Source: Membranipora membranacea (lineage: Eukaryota > Bryozoa > Gymnolaemata > Cheilostomatida > Membraniporidae). From it: 60,000 nt of DNA. The stretch covers positions 21,268,001 through 21,328,000 of the forward strand of contig OU612075.1 in assembly GCA_914767715.1 (NCBI GenBank). Direction: 5' to 3'. Shown here in pieces: positions 10,056 to 21,800 of this stretch (its first letter is position 1; every line of letters starts with the position of its first letter). The notes under the pieces are model-generated. The model saw only the letters and a list, made by a program, of their open reading frames with translations. It was not told the DNA's origin and did no database searches. The translations under genes were made by a program, and so were the position numbers.

Positions 10056-12660
10056 TCATCTCAAACTCATCACACTAATAGTCAGATTTCTTCTCCTGTA
10101 CATATCGCTCTCTTCACCAAATCGTTTGAGCACCATATTCTCAAGCATGGCGATGGCTTTATTAGCCTTAGGTACAGCCAGCCTAAACAGTTTGTGTTTC
10201 TCCACAGGCGGTGGAATATCCGGCCTCTTGAAATAAGCAGGCTTAGGATACTGTATAGTGCACTTGAGTCTTGTATCATCTACTTTTAGACCCAGGAACT
10301 GGATCGCTTTCGATAGCTCGTTATATCGATCGTGTTTAAGGTTGTTGTAATATATGATGTGTATGTCATGGTGAAAAAATGTTATCCAATACTCGTAAAA
10401 GTTCAGCCAGCCTTGAACATGCGTCATCCAAGTGTCCCATTCTACAAAAATATATATAGTGTTACTATTGTTTATGACCACACATCAAGATGTTATCCTC
10501 CTTAGACATGGCCTGCTGACCTAATCCTACTCTATGGGTGTATTATAGCCTCTTATCTGCATAACATCACAGAGTAAGGATATATCCTTACTCTGTGATA
10601 ACATCATGATATCACGTCTCAGGTCATTGCCTTAAACACCTATATGTACACATTTAATGTAATGACCCCTATAAATGTGAGGAATTACCAAAGACAATGG
10701 GAATAACCGAACACTATTTTGTCAAGATAGCTGAAAATAATGTGCACATACAACTCATACATTCCCTCTTGTCGAGACAGTCCTCCCAGACTTAGAAGGG
10801 TACTGCTTGGCAAATCTAAGCCTATACAATCTTGCGCATTTGCGGTCGCTGTACAAAATGTGAGATTTGTTTTTCTACCGTGCTGTTAGTTGGTGGGGAT
10901 CACCTTTAGTTGAGACAAAATTTGGTTATTTTTGGACACAGTAACTCTTGGTTTTGGATCTAGCCATAACTGTGATCAGTTTTAGGAAAAAGTCACAGCC
11001 ATATCCAGCAATGAATCTCTGGGTGATCAGAATGTAATTATCACGCTTAAACTTCAAACCACATCCTAATGCTATTCTGACAGATCTAAAAATATCCTGA
11101 CTGACTAATCGCCCATGTTCCATCCATCCCTACTTCCTACCACCTGTCAGTAAAGAACTCCATCAATCACACTAGCCGGGTGACAATACGATATCAATAA
11201 CAATCTAATTCTGGCTGATCGCAAAATGTGGAAAAACCGGCGCACGACCTCTTGTGAGAACCAGATTTTTTTGGCATCCCCATCAAGGAACTAATGAACG
11301 CTTAGTTTCCATACTTACTCCATGTTAGGGATCCATCTGCGTTGACAAGTTGTTTTATATCAGCATAACCAGTTTTGTTACCACCATACATTCTGTTGAA
11401 CTCTGAATACAAGGCATCTAATGGATGTCTCACAATCAACTGCAATGACACGTGAAGTATATTATATCATACATAATTTTGTGAAGAGGTTGTTGAATAA
11501 AAGTGATATCACAGAGTAAGGATAAGTAAGGATATCCTTACTCTGTGGTGATATCTTTCTTTCTGTCAAGCACATAATTTTCCCTGCCACGTAGTGAATC
11601 GATGCAATATCATCCATTGTTTTTGTTGAGGAGCGTTGACTCTAATTACAGATCCAACTTCAGGTCATATATACTATGTAATGAACTATTACACACTGTT
11701 TGAGAGGCTGTCTGTTTACTTACCAGTGCCCGCTTGAATTTATATTCACGAGTACCCGCAGCAGAATATGTATGAGTTTTTATTGCAATGACACTGTCAT
11801 CATAGCGACTGGTGAATTCTGGGTAGATATCATCACCGTAGCTTTTATAGATGTCTCCTGACTTATAGCCTAGAATATGAACAGACTGACATGTTTGATA
11901 CTTGAATAGTGATTTAAAGGCATGAGTCGACAGCAATAAGCACTTTGTAGTCTGAGGTATGCCCTGTATTATATTGGATAGAACAAAATAATGTGATTCC
12001 AACTTTGCTCGACTGAGATTTCTGTACGAAACATACCTGTTGATCCTGCTAAGATTTGCCGGACCCATGTGTTACCGCTGCCCTGGAACGAAGCTAATGC
12101 TGTGGTTGGTAGTCTCCCAGTCTTCAGGAATACAGGGTCTGTCAGGCCAGAGCAGGTGTCCTTATTGACATCCTGGCATTGTCCCGGAGCTACAAACGTA
12201 AGGTAAGAAATTTGGTGGTATAAACCTGACACGTGAGGTTTGTGTTAGATGTAAGAGTTGGATAATCTTCTTCTCATGAATATTCAGTTGGTGACGATAT
12301 ATTGCTTAAGATATCTGATGCTTTGCTGCTTGCGAGCCATTGCTCTCTAGTTTGTGTTGGGTTCCTCCAACCCCATATAGCACAGGCCCTTCAGAGTAAG
12401 GTTAGCGCCACATTAGTTTGACTTCTCTCTACTCATAACTGTGGTAATGAGCCAATACGCTCTGATGCTAGTTGAACAGAAAGAAAATAGCGATGATATG
12501 ATGGCCACTCCTCAATCGTTTCTCATCATTAGCGCGCTCAAAACAGTGCTCATGGATCTACAAGGCTGAATCAGGGTGGTTTGATTGAATGGTTGATTGT
12601 TATGTGTTTATACTCACTTGAAATCAATGCTAGCAGCAGCACAGTCCAGAATAACGGCAT
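10056..12660 (-). CDS. WSCD-like carbohydrate sulfotransferase without WSC domains (5 exons, 282 aa)
   Basis: Minus-strand exons 12660-12618, 12189-12037, 11869-11724, 11439-11319 and 10441-10056 join in frame to 849 bases. Exon 1 encodes MPLFWTVLLLALIS, a signal peptide or short signal anchor. Residues 45-58 (ALASFQGSGNTWVR) form the 5'-phosphosulfate-binding loop that grips PAPS. Residues 110-130 (KRALLIVRHPLDALYSEFNR) form the 3'-phosphate-binding strand and helix, with the expected Arg118 and Ser126. WKWDTWMTHVQGW and IIYYNNLKHDRYNEL follow, typical of WSCD1/WSCD2, which sulfate sialic acid in the Golgi in vertebrates. Vertebrate members are about 550-575 residues with two WSC domains before the catalytic part; here the catalytic part follows the signal sequence directly. 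Substrate is inferred from family only. It may be secreted, since the hydrophobic segment is short. The N-terminal exon is the least certain join. Confidence 0.82.
10566..10599. repeat. Perfect 34-base palindrome in sulfotransferase intron 4
   Basis: Two 17-base arms (ATCACAGAGTAAGGATA and its reverse complement) abut with no loop. A related palindrome lies in the preceding intron at 11505-11555. Together they flank exon 11319-11439. Likely a foldback MITE remnant. Confidence 0.8.
11505..11555. repeat. Related palindrome in sulfotransferase intron 3
   Basis: Left arm GATATCACAGAGTAAGGATA and a near-complementary right arm ending ACTCTGTGGTGATATC flank a few loop bases that repeat AGTAAG. The core matches the 10566-10599 palindrome. 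It has one extra G relative to a perfect arm. Confidence 0.75.
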
Positions 12661-13687
12661 GTCAAGCAGGTTCTTGATTCCACGAAAGCAGTACCTAAAG
12701 CTGACACTAGCACCGCAGAAACTTTCCCCTAGAGATTCAATTACATTACAACTTCAGACTACATTCAACTCAGTTTTGAATTCCTCAAAATCTATTCACG
12801 ATTTATTCCTTTCGAGATAACCTGGTCTTCGTGGGTACCACCTTACCACTGATAGAAGTGTAAGAATTTTCACTTACTGTATAGTTTCAAAAACAGGACT
12901 GGTAATCATCTACCTTACTGAATGATAATAATGTATGATCAAAATTTGCTTATGTTAGTGTTTTATTGTGATTATACAGTAGTGGCTAGGTAAACCCTGA
13001 ATACTTGTGGGTAAATTAAATAGGGCGGAGTTTTCACTATCGGCAAATACTCACTAGCTAACTTGTTTCGTAGCTTATTCATCATGCCAACTCCAGTTTC
13101 TATAGTTCTTTTCACTCTGCCTTTGTGTTTTTAGGTCAATGCTCATTGTTAAGTCATAACTGGCTTTCTTCAAAATTGGACAGCCAAGCTAAAATTTCTC
13201 ACTTTGGTCACAACACAACATCTTCTGAGTCATACAGCTTTTGTTAGTTAACTTCGATCTAGTGAAGTGCATGTGTTTGAATAAAGCCAGCTAATTTGGA
13301 TTTATTCAGTACGGCTGCCAGCGGAAAACCCCAGTGACAACAAAACGAGTTGCCCTCACACCACGTAACCTGGTAAGTTGTTCTTACGCTATCTGTTCTC
13401 TTCTCATTGACTTGTCAAAACTGTGTAAAACCCAGACAATATCAAAATTAACTTTTTATGCCTTTCAAATTCATATCAATAAATGGGTAGAAATCACATA
13501 GTTCAGCTTATTTTTATACCTCCTCACTTGGCCACTGTTTCTATGTAAGGTTCCCACATTGATATATTGCTCACATGTACCTGCTCAACTTGAAGATTTA
13601 TCGCATCTTTTCTCCTTAGCCTTGTCAGCTGTCCACAAAACGAAAGAATTTGCCGCTTGTGACAAGGTCATCTCAACTCAGCTATCC

Positions 13688-13721
13688 TAGCCCTGCTCAC
13701 ACGCCCGTGTGAACAGGGCTA
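13688..13721. repeat. Imperfect palindrome (hairpin)
   Basis: TAGCCCTGCTCACACG pairs with CGTGTGAACAGGGCTA with one mismatch and a two-base loop. It is GC-rich against an AT-rich background, consistent with a small inserted foldback or a cruciform-forming site between two divergent genes. Confidence 0.7.
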
Positions 13722-14013
13722 CAGCTATCTCGTTACATGGTGTCCGAATCTCATACAATTTATTAAAGCATGAACAGATTAACAGTGGATGCTCCAATAG
13801 ACCTTTAGAGTAATGTCAGATTATTTTCATACTCCTTGGATACTGTATCATTATGATTGATGTGAAACTAATTCATTGATTAGCACTCTGCCTAGTACCT
13901 TGGTCTTAGCTAGTCAAAGATTGCCAAGCTTTGCATATTTTTCAGGCCCATGTCGCTTGTTTCGGTATTCAACTGATTTTGAAATTCATGTCTCCTATAT
14001 TTCAGCTATAGGT

Positions 14014-14046
14014 ATGGTGAAAAGTTCAGTGTCTGAGAATTTGTGA
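14014..14046 (+). promoter_or_regulatory. Upstream open reading frame of the glycosyltransferase-like gene
   Basis: A ten-codon frame (MVKSSVSENL, stop TGA) begins nine bases into the putative second exon and ends 19 bases before the main ATG at 14066. If that exon is in the mature mRNA, the uORF would lower or condition translation of the main frame. The exon border itself is inferred from the TATTTCAG acceptor. Confidence 0.35.
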
Positions 14047-14065
14047 CGTCAAGCAGCAAGTCAGT

Positions 14066-16842
14066 ATGCCTGCATCTGCGGCAATACGGAAGAAGGTTGT
14101 GGTTATTCTTGGCCTCCTGATATTTGTCTTCGCCACGTACAGATTTTCAGCTACAAACTATACAGATCTCAAACCCTCCGCAGCAATTGTACAGCAAACA
14201 CCTTCAACTATGCTCCAAGCTATCCTTCATGACAATACCTCTAGTCAAGTAAAGCCAGCCTCCAAAATTATAATACACAGCAATGTCAGACGACATCAAG
14301 ATCCACACCAACTAACAGATACACACGCGACACCAGCACTGCCCAAAGTCGATCACTTCATAGACTGGCCGTCGGCCTTTGAGAAGTCAGGCTGTAAGCT
14401 TGACTATTCTCTGAGGGACCGCTCATTCTCCTTCATACTTTTCATGAAGGATGTTATTGATTCACTCCCCATACAGACAGTGTTGTCCGTATTGCAGTTT
14501 TCTAGTCAAACCAAAAACCCTATTAGGGATATTATCGTAACATTTGTGAATGAGTCCGCGTCAATAGCGGGACACCAGGCGTATATAGAAGAGATTCAGC
14601 GTTTAGCTGGCTCTAACCTTACAGTATCGACTACGTCAGCCGGTTCTGAATGGAGAGCTAAACTGAATGCTATCAGGCTGGCATCTTCAGAACAGGTGGG
14701 TGCAACTTCTCATCTTTGTCTCAAATAACCCAAATATTTTCTAAGGCACATAAACTATTTTAATCTCGCTCTTACGATATAAATCTCTCTCTTGACAGAT
14801 TTATAGCGTACTGCCTGATCGGTTATAGAGTGTTACATGATTGGTCACATTGACAAGATAGCTAAAAGCTCTTTACTAGCGTTAGATCCTATTGATGGGC
14901 TCTTTTTATCAACAATTTGTTACTGAGCTTTTTGTAATCCACTAACAAACCAATAATAGTCTTGTACTTCCAATATTCTTATACTTTATTTTTAGCCGAC
15001 CAAAGTCACACAGGCGAAAAATAAGACTATGCCATTAAAAAGAAAATATAAGGAAAATACAAGACATGAATGGAATAGAAAACCAATATCAAAATGATAG
15101 AAAACAATAGAATAGAAATGAATAGAAAACCAGATCTGAATAATGCAGGCGACCTGCTTTATTCCTGCCCCATGACCAATTTTTTCACTCGATAATGTGG
15201 CCACTGGTCTGTCTAAATCAAATCTCGTCTTATTCCTTAGTGGTTTTGTGTTTCAGGTTCTTGTTGCTGATGACACCGTAATTATGAACCGGTACTTTGC
15301 TCCCTCTTTACTGTATACACTTCAGGAGAATCCTAACTCTATAATCACTCCACACAAAGATCTGTTTATGTCTATGAGAATATATACAATGTATGCTGAT
15401 AAGAAGATGCACCCAGACTCCCAAATCTGGCAGGAGACTACCTTCGGTGAGCCAAAGCTCTAGATTTACTTCGCTAGGTTCAATCTTTTCACTCCATGCA
15501 ATTGTTGTTAACTCCTCATCTTTGCATGTTTTTTGCTGGAGTCGGAGGCTCGCTGGCAGACAAATACAAATATACCCGGTCTCTTCAAACCGATTGAGAT
15601 AAGTGATCGGGAAGAGACAACTCCAAAATACCCCCTTTGAATTGAAAATCATCAGAAATTGAAGCGGGCTTTACTCGGGACGAAAAGAAAAGGCAGTTAT
15701 TGGATTTTAACATCATTGAATTGCATCTTTTGCATGATTTTGATTTTGTGAACGGACACAAACACCAGATAATTAAACTTTCATAGTAAGGAGTAACTTC
15801 TCAATAATGGTGAAAGCCACTGGTATATTTTTTTGCAGCCTTAGATTGTTATTAAGACTGTTTGTTTCAACAAAGTCTGATTATGCTGTTTTCATGATCA
15901 TTGGACAATCTTTTTGTTACAGGTATATACCATGTTGCTAATGACATGAAGATGAAACTAATAGAAAGACCAAATGTCCACAAACTACCCACTACTATGC
16001 CCACTGCGGGACTAACTGGGGAGGTATTTGTGGGCACAAGGTCCCATCTCTCCTTCCTACTGAGTCAGATGAAAACTGATGAGGTGGCAGAGTTGTCTCT
16101 CCTTAGTTACATGTGCGGATCAGGAATCATCGGGAATAAGTGTTCAGTTGGCGAGTGCTTATTTTACATTAGTATTGTGTATAGTTGTAAATGATTGTTT
16201 GTTATTGTGAATTCGGTGTTTTAATTGCAGACAACCACCATCTTGAGAATGGATTGTCCATAATGCAGTCGCAATGCTTTTGTGACTGCCACAGAGTAAA
16301 AGCGCTTTTTGTTGACTTCCAAGTTGCTCACCCATGAAGAATAGGAAGGCAACTCCCATCATTTTGGGAAGAACATTAAAGTATGTCCGAAATTCCCTGT
16401 CTCCATACTTATGAACATACAAACATATGCCAATTGTGACAATTATAGCTGTGAGAGCAAACGGATACTGGATGACTGCCCCGAAAACTAAAGATCCTGA
16501 GAACCTACAGCGACTGTACCCGTTCTTTGACACAAACCCTAATAACAAAGCTGGCTCCTGCAAAGATGTAAGTATGAGTTCTCCAAAACAGCTTGGCCCA
16601 TTATGAACTGTTGTTTGAATCCTTCAATTGTGTTATCATTGACATGCTCTAGGTGCTCACTAACTGGTTATATTGTGTGCTTATGAATTCAATTCAGATA
16701 TGAATATGATTTAGACAATATAGCAATGCATGATCACACTCATTTTGGTGTGTGTAACATTGTCTGCTTTCATCATGCTCATTATGTGTTGTAGGTAAAG
16801 CACTACTTTGAAGAGATTCACAGGTTCCTTCCCAATATCTAA
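14066..16842 (+). CDS. Type II membrane protein, glycosyltransferase-like (5 exons, about 398 aa)
   Basis: Exons 14066-14695, 15257-15446, 15923-16139, 16456-16567 and 16795-16842 join in frame. The protein starts with a short basic cytosolic stub and a signal-anchor helix at about residues 10-27 (VVVILGLLIFVFATYRF). A Ser/Thr-rich stem follows, then a lumenal domain from about residue 95. VLVADDTVIMNRYF at 211-224 looks like the GT-A acidic metal/nucleotide-sugar motif, following a DIIVTFVNES strand and a KLNAIRLA helix as in GT-A folds. Later landmarks are PTTMPTAGLTGEVFVGTRSH, ANGYWMTAPKTKDPE, NPNNKAGSCKD and a C-terminal HRFLPNI. I do not recognise the exact family, so acceptor and donor sugars are unknown. 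The weak point is the exon 3 to exon 4 join: donor AA|GTGTTC and acceptor GTGAG|A are poor. A protein-like segment after the TTGCAG acceptor at 16225-16230 (NHHLENGLSIMQSQCFCDC) might be an extra or alternative exon. Confidence 0.6.
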
Positions 16843-18862
16843 CTCCTCGATGAGAACACAGAGATTCCAATGTCGTCAAACTTCGATCGGGACCTCTTGT
16901 TTAAGACCAACTAGTCAATGACAGTCATTTTTTTAACAATTCATCCTGTTCATTCTTCCATTCATCTTCTGACCAATTATTTTGATTTATCTGAGGCCTC
17001 GGGGGTCTGGCTTTATTTGAGGCCCCTGACCACTGTGGTAACTAGATATGCATGTTGTAAACTTGGTTGTTATAGCCAGTTAAATTTTTCAAAATTTAGT
17101 CCTAGTCCTAGAGTGTTACCTTTTTTTGTATTCTGGTGCTGTCCTATAACATGACAAAGTATTGTTTTTTGTTGTTTCCTGTCAGCAAGGGGAAAGAAGT
17201 CACTTCCAACTCCTCGCTGTCAGCAGGAAGAATTCTCTCTGCTGTCAACTGTGCATGTTGAATTCGCATCTCATTTATACATATTGTTGATATTAAATAC
17301 TAATAAATGAGTAAACAGCTTAGCTCAAGGTTAGATGGTCAATTACTACCGTTAATGTTTTAATAGCATCAATAATTTAACAAAATCCTCTCACTTTTCG
17401 CTATATATGGTTGACCCTGTAACTAACACCCGTGATGTTACTACTTTCACGGCAGACAGATAGGTTAATTATATGAATCAGTATTGCAATTCAGAACATA
17501 GAAAAGCAAAAAGCCATCAGTGCACTGTTTTCACACATATATTAGTAGGCATTTGCTTGCAAGCTCCTAAATTATCCAACTGATAATTTAAATTCTGAAC
17601 CACTGCCATGCGGTGAAAGTGACAACATCTCTGTATTCACCTCATTATGGCGTCAAAATAGAGCTAAAAAGAAGCTTGCCTACATCATGTGTACGTGAAC
17701 TGGTACCATTTTCCACCATTTTTCTGGAAATTTCCTGCGGGTCATCCCAGGTTGTAGTGTGTTGGTGTGATGTTCACACGGTTGTGGCTTCAATCATCTG
17801 ACAGTTGTCCAATTGAACTCTCAACACAACGAAGGCTTATTAAGCATAACCACGGAAATTTTTCATATCACAAAGCAGTACTGATTAAAATTAGCAGCTT
17901 TGAGTAAAATTATAAAATCATTCTATATACTGCTTGCAGCAGCTGAGGTTGGATCTAAATATTTCTTGCTTTAATTACAATCTGGTAAGTCATCAATCAT
18001 ACTCTTCTATAAGTTTCTAGCCGCTCATCAATGTCAACCATCCCTACAACCCATGAGACCATTTGCTGCTTGTTTCTCACCCATAGTGATGATAACCTGT
18101 CGGCCAGTAACATAGGAACAGTAATGGCAAGTGCTATCAGTGCTCTTATTGTCCTAATGCAATTCATTATCAAATCAGGTTGTTTTCTAGTGTACCCAGT
18201 GAGTACTTGTTGTAAAAATCAATCTATGTAAATAGACCTGCTATACGTCTCAATAAATTAAATTATTAATCTAAAAAGTTCAGATTACATTATTGAGAAG
18301 TGATCTTCTCGCTGACCCATCTAATGGTACTCAAAACATATAAATCTGTTATACACTCTTATAGTTACTCATTCCAGATCCATCTTGTCTATGGGAAGCA
18401 TTGTGAGTCGGTGAACTTACTAGTAATTGAAGGTATGTATAAATGTCATGTTGGTTTAAGCAGTAAATCTACTGTTATGATTTTTGACATTACTTGTATG
18501 TGTGAAATCCTCCGCAGAGTGAGCTATGAGGATATCTTTGTAAATTTAACATTTTCTACAATACAACGATCTACTAAGTTCAGCTTTCTGCAATTCCAAC
18601 TTTATTTGAGGTAACTTTTACAAATTTAATTGTATTACACTTGAGTAGTTATAGTATAGTAGTATTCACAGTATTTCACCATTTCACACATGCCTGGAAT
18701 TACTAAAAATTTAAAGCTAGCTAGCATTTACTCACCTTCTCCCTACTCATGTGGGCAAACATAGAGTCACCCCCAAATAGCTTACCTAAAATCTAGACAA
18801 CATTGACTCCTCTAGGGTAAGTCACTGCGCTGTGAAGTATGAGACTAATTTCTATTTCAGTT
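16843..18862. other. Intergenic region with possible 5' UTR exon of the CNG channel gene
   Basis: An AATAAA at 17302-17307 could end the glycosyltransferase-like transcript. A segment 17940-17984 bordered by TTGCAG and CTG|GTAAGT looks like a small exon; with the acceptor at 18855-18860 just before the channel ATG it could be its 5' UTR. No convincing coding exon was found otherwise. Confidence 0.35.
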
Positions 18863-21800
18863 ATGTCTCAGCTGACTGTACCGGTGGAGAAGTTAGGGTA
18901 CGACAACGCTGCAGCTGGCAGTCCAACGTCTGGGTCATCGCCTACCTTAGATAGCTCGGCATCGACCTCAGCATCACCTGATACAGATCAGGAGAGTCAG
19001 CATGTCGAGGTCAAAGGTGTCCCACTGTGGCAGCGCATCGGCAGGTTCTTACAGGTAAACATATCATCTCTGTAAACTCAATATAATCTCGATTCCGTCC
19101 TCATTGGGGCTCGGACAAGAATGAAGAGCTTTTTTTTCCAGTAATTATTAATGAGTTTTTTTAACACAATTGCGTCAAGAAATGAGGTGTCTATGTTATA
19201 AACCTGCTTTGATACGATATAGAAATTAAAATAGTCCGATACTAATTTCCGTTGCTGCGTGCTGAGTATAAGATCTTTTAATAACTACGCGGATGCGGAG
19301 AAGATTACGAACAACAAGTCTTTGACCATTGTAGTGCATCCTTTCGGTATAAAACTTCAACCTCAACTTGCCTACAAACTGAGTAATTTGGCACTGAAAC
19401 TGATACAGACCTTGAGATTTTCTAACCAACCACACTTTTAACTTATTCACTCATTTTCTGATAGGCGTTCTCAATGTTTACTGACGAAGATGAGGAGAAG
19501 TCAGGGTTACCAAACAGACGTGACTCTTTCCTGAAGAAGTTTGGGATGGCTAACGGACAGCAGCACAGAGCTAGACCGAGAAATAAACCTACGCCTGTAA
19601 ATAGATGGAAAAGAATAAGGTAAGAAATCTCTTTTCATTATCGTGCCGACTTTAAATATTCCTGAATTGACTGTGACTCACTTGTCAGCTACATAATACA
19701 TTATATCATGGTGCCATTAAAAGTTGGTATTACTATATGTAACAGTTGATGGCCAACCATAAACAGTAAACAAAGTAAGTAAACAAATAAAGTATTTATT
19801 TGTTTATGTGGTCAACGCTTTCCGTGCCCCACCGTTTCTTTGTCCAAAAACAATATACAGCATATCTTATCACCGATATTACTATTGGAAGTTGTTGCCC
19901 TAGTTGCGCAATCCGAGACAATCATGCTGTCTTACATTGTCCCAAATAATAATATCAGTACAATAGAGGGCAAAACTCTGGAGAAACTGGCGTCATCTCG
20001 GTAGTGATCTTGGCCTTGAGTGGTAAAGACATCTCTACTGTCTAGACCATAAAAATATAAAATATTTAGATGTTTGGTCTAGTCACAATGTCCATTATAA
20101 AATGCCTGATCCGAATCAAAACAATGAAGTCGCTGAGCTGATGATCAGCGAGCTGACTGTGATTATTTCAATGCAGACCATCGTCGCCCACTCGATATAC
20201 TTGATATGATTGTGGATGTGGATGTATTGTGATGAGGTGTTGATCATTTTATTATATAATACTATTGGTGTAGTCAGCTGCCGATATCCTGATGATATAT
20301 ATGTAATAATAACACATTTATTGCCCATTACTACCTCCTCTGAGAATGGTCGATCCCCTCTGAGTTAGTCATGTGGGGATATATTGAGACATGTGAGGAC
20401 GTGTGCACTCTCAGGCGGTGGCAAATAGTGAAGAGCGAATATCATAGAGTTTTTAGATTTTTAGATAATAATGTAACTCCAATTCCATGAATAATGAGCG
20501 ATAGAGAGCCAACCCAATGTAGACTGTAGGAAGACTTTGATCAAGTTGGAACCAATTTGCCTTATTTTTAGTCGCTACCATTCTACTGGTATTGCTGCCG
20601 GCAAACTCTTGCTGTTGGCTACAGGGGGCTACTCCAAGCTTCTGGGTTATAGGATTTTTATGATGGCTCATTGTTATCTCTCAGAGTAAGGGTTTGACAG
20701 CATGAGTGAGATCTTATACTTTTTTGAGATTAAATATTAATATTTCTCTGTGTATTCCCCTAAGTACAAAGGACACAGTTTAATGTAAAACGTTCTGTAA
20801 CTCTGTTTCAGAAATAGATGTATGGTGGTGCTCAGCCCGTTACAGCTGAGATATTACATCTGGTTGTGTATAATAGCTCTGCCTATATTCTATAATCTGA
20901 TTATGATCATAGCCCGCTGTGTATTCTCTGAGCTACAGACAGAATATAGAGCGGCGTGGCTTGTCTTAGACTACTTTAGCGACTTTATGTATGTACTGGA
21001 TACACTCGCCAAATTTAGAACTGGTAAGAACTATTAATTTTTATCACACGTACTAAAATGTATTACGCAACTTCATATTTTCCAAGAAAATATGACGCTG
21101 TTCATCAAATGGTCGAGACTGATTTTGAAATGTATCAAAATAAGAATTATTCCAGTAAATACCTCTCCTATGCAGATAAACCAATATAAAAATTGAATTC
21201 TAATGGAGTTTCCTAATAAATCCCAACCCTAGATATGATTCTTCAAGTTCAAACCAAGATTTGACATACATACATGTCTGAGCAGATTAAAGACTAGCCA
21301 AAGACCAAAGCATTAGATAGTCAGGCAGCTAGTTTTGTAGCAAATATGCAATGTTTTTAAAAGAAATCCAATGTACTTCTGGCTAAAAAATATGTCAAGT
21401 GTTTGGAATTGTCTCCCCTGCTCACCAACGATGTAAACATGGGGTGTGTAATGTACTAGCCTAATAAGTTATTACTTCTATCTATCACAAAATTTTGTAT
21501 CCTTAGTTGCAACGATAGACCTACTAATAATAATTAGTAGGTCTATCGTTGCAACCATAAACATATAGGCATGTTTATGGTCGCAACATGCACTATCAGC
21601 CACTACAAAACATTGGTAATTTGAAAACCTTAAAATCATGTAGATTAAAATAATTAAAAACTTGATTATTTATCTTCAACTTCTGAAGGTCACTTGTGGC
21701 GTTTAAACATATAGTATGTGTGTTTGTATATAGATTGTATACACTTACATGCTATTAATCTCTCACTCCATTAAAATTCTCTGAACTATAGCATGAAAAA

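Larger units (their letters stand above)
12661..14065. other. Head-to-head intergenic region with probable 5' UTR exons
   Basis: The sulfotransferase (minus) and the glycosyltransferase-like gene (plus) diverge from here, so both promoters should lie within it. A strong ACCTG|GTAAGT donor at 13372/13373 paired with a TATTTCAG acceptor at 13998-14005 suggests a non-coding first exon of the plus gene. A short upstream open frame (14014-14046) sits in the second exon before the main ATG. A palindrome lies at 13688-13721. Confidence 0.4.

Noticed and set aside
15308-15652. 114-codon minus-strand open frame
   Set aside because: It is antisense to exon 2 of the glycosyltransferase-like gene and has no splice or family support.
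16159-16563. 134-codon minus-strand open frame with hydrophobic stretches
   Set aside because: It overlaps exon 4 and an intron of the plus-strand glycosyltransferase-like gene, which has phase-consistent exons; the frame has no recognisable family and looks like an antisense shadow.
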